DNA of 64,000 nt from Silene conica. Taxonomy: Eukaryota > Streptophyta > Magnoliopsida > Caryophyllales > Caryophyllaceae. The stretch is from the NCBI GenBank assembly GCA_029255685.2, contig CM055314.2:71808815-71872814 (forward strand), written 5' to 3'. This document shows, piece by piece, positions 62,578 to 64,000 of this stretch; position 1 is the stretch's first letter; every line of letters starts with the position of its first letter. Both the position numbers and the translations under genes were made by a program. Under the pieces are notes generated by a model. The model was not told where the DNA came from. It made no database searches and saw only the letters and a list, made by a program, of their open reading frames with translations.

Positions 62578-62748
62578 TCAGGCCCCTTTCATCTTGGCTG
62601 TCAAAGGGGATTTATTGGACGCACGATAGAATGAAAGTAACCCTCCTTTAAAGACAACTAACATACAAAGCCCCATGAATGCGTAATACATGTGCAGCAA
62701 TTTATCTGTCGCCTTGCCTGACCCTACAAGCTCTGATATTATTGCAAC
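62578..62748 (-). CDS. Last coding exon (56 codons) of an unidentified membrane protein gene
   Basis: On the minus strand an acceptor-like tctattgcgtctcag is followed at 62748 by an open frame that reads VAIISELVGSGKATDKLLHM and onward to YYAFMGLCMLVVFKGG and LLSFYRASNKSP, ending KMKGA and a TGA at 62578-62580. It has balanced composition unlike its surroundings, a hydrophobic stretch of about 20 residues (a likely transmembrane helix) and a short basic tail, as in the C-terminus of a multi-pass membrane protein. I cannot name the family. Upstream exons are not recognisable in 62749-64000 and probably lie beyond the right edge, which would make that stretch an intron of at least 1.25 kb. Confidence 0.6.
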   Translation of the reverse strand, partial: VAIISELVGSGKATDKLLHMYYAFMGLCMLVVFKGGLLSFYRASNKSPLTAKMKGA

Positions 62749-64000
62749 CTGAGACGCAATAGAAATATAGAATCATCCCATTTTAGTAAATACACCTTTT
62801 TTAATACCGTATATTCATTTCAACAAAATGCATATAATAAATAGTTCATATATTCATTTCAATTTTGAGATATACAGACCGCGTGTTATATATAAGACAA
62901 AAAACAAAATGCATTAAGGATAATACATAGTTTGTATATTCATTAAGGATATAATAAATAGTTTGTCTCATCTATGCAAGTAGGATAGTATTTAACTCGC
63001 TTTATCCTTAAAATGAATACTCATCTTAGAAGACCTATTGGTAATAAAATTTTGAGAAATACACTCTTTAAGTTATTATTAATAACTTAAAACGAATATT
63101 CATCTTAGAAGCTAGACCTATTGGTAGTAAAAATATTGAGAAATACACTCTTTAAGTTATTATTAACATATAGATATTCTTTTTAAAGTTAAAATGAGTC
63201 AAAGTATATCCCATTGTTTAGATAAATAGGACAAGTTATTTTACTAATCTTTGTATATGATGCATTTAACTCATTTTGTTATTTGACCTATTTTCATTAT
63301 CATGGATATCTCACTTGTTTATTTCAATATAAGAAATATAGCCTAACTAATTTTACGCCCGTGCAAAAAAAAGCACGGATTTAATTTTATTAAATTATAA
63401 AAAAATCAATAAGAAGGTGAATAATAAAAATATGATTTTAGCATCGCAATTATATCGATGTAAAAACTAAAGAGAATTTATAAACGTAATCTGCTTGACA
63501 TTATAAAAATACACAAATTTTTATTTAGAATGACACTATTGGTTTAAGTTTAGACATGTCAAGTATACATATGTATGATGAATAAGACAAAACAAAAACA
63601 ATATGACTGGCGAAAATAAAATATTTGTCGAGGAGTGATACTAACTTGTTTTAAATTTAATACGGATAGTAACCGATAAAAAAAAATTTGAAAATTATAC
63701 ATACGTTTTAAATCCTAAATACCTACCCATAGTAATAAATGAAAATTATTACTAGGTCGTCACTCTTTCGTAAAAATTCCGACCATATAATATAATCCCT
63801 ATTTTTTATATTCATTTAAGATGGAATACATATTTCGTTGATTTCCAGTATTAGAATGTTTTAATTTTCACCGATTTATGTGTTACTATTATATTTGGTA
63901 TTCAAATTATGTTTGTGTTTTATACTCATTGCCACTTAATATAATTATTTTTGTTGTTCCATGTTAAAGTAATATTGAAATTTTTTTAAATCTTGGAATA
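62749..64000 (-). other. AT-rich region, probably intron of the minus-strand gene
   Basis: No exon is recognisable. It contains a direct tandem duplication of about 79 bp (catcttagaag at 63022 and 63101) and a small perfect hairpin, ccgtgc (63359-63364) and gcacgg (63373-63378), around an A8 loop. Confidence 0.45.
63003..63167. repeat. Two-copy tandem duplication, about 79-bp period
   Basis: Both copies contain catcttagaag, acctattggta and gagaaatacactctttaag; the second has four extra bases after catcttagaag. It lies within the presumed intron. Confidence 0.8.

Noticed and set aside
63359..63378. ccgtgc-A8-gcacgg hairpin as a terminator or Helitron 3' end
   Set aside because: A bacterial-type terminator is meaningless here and the CTRR end expected of a Helitron does not follow.

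Overview
This is a stretch of a flowering-plant nuclear genome, probably a eudicot. It is strongly AT-rich and dominated by repeats. The evidence for plant origin is Ty1/copia and Athila-like Ty3/gypsy retroelement remains, including a tRNA-Asp primer-binding site typical of Athila, an L1-type LINE with an RNase H tail, a hAT-type short transposon, and a plant-type nuclear tRNA-Ile(AAU) copy. The sequence alone does not fix the species.

Layout. (1) 1-1387: AT-rich DNA that reads on the minus strand like the start of a long terminal repeat (LTR); it ends exactly where the array begins. (2) 1388-41670: a tandem satellite array covering nearly two thirds of the window, with 26 complete head-to-tail units of 1536-1538 bp plus a 319-bp partial unit. 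The units differ at only a few sites. Linked variants split them into two main classes, and the classes alternate at the left end, giving a dimer of about 3,075 bp. Each unit is itself built from older internal duplications. No open frame of 60 or more codons lies inside the array. (3) 41671-48858: a decayed Ty1/copia element that lacks a recognisable 5' LTR, carries frameshifts and an integrase deletion, and keeps a 1.27-kb 3' LTR. (4) 48859 to about 56200-56450: an Athila-like element with a partial 5' LTR, tRNA-Asp primer site, gag, aspartic protease, no reverse transcriptase or integrase, and an Athila ORF-like downstream gene. That gene is split by a solo copia LTR (53620-54552). (5) 56450-58280: a hAT-like remnant, an antisense LTR-like relic, and an intact-ended hAT-type element of 577 bp with an 8-bp target duplication. 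(6) 58451-59688: a 5'-truncated LINE on the minus strand with a poly(A) tail and a perfect 16-bp target duplication. (7) 59705-64000: more gene-like territory, holding a tRNA-Ile(AAU)-like gene with three damaging substitutions, small tandem duplications, a C-rich strand-asymmetric island, and the last coding exon of an unidentified membrane protein read on the minus strand.

No functioning pathway or operon is present. The story is structural: a very homogeneous kilobase-scale satellite array next to nested retroelements, with gene-bearing sequence at the right edge. The most unusual items are the 1,537-bp array with its higher-order variant pattern, and the Athila-like element that keeps gag-protease and its extra ORF but has no polymerase and carries two clusters of a CTCGATCGAG palindrome.
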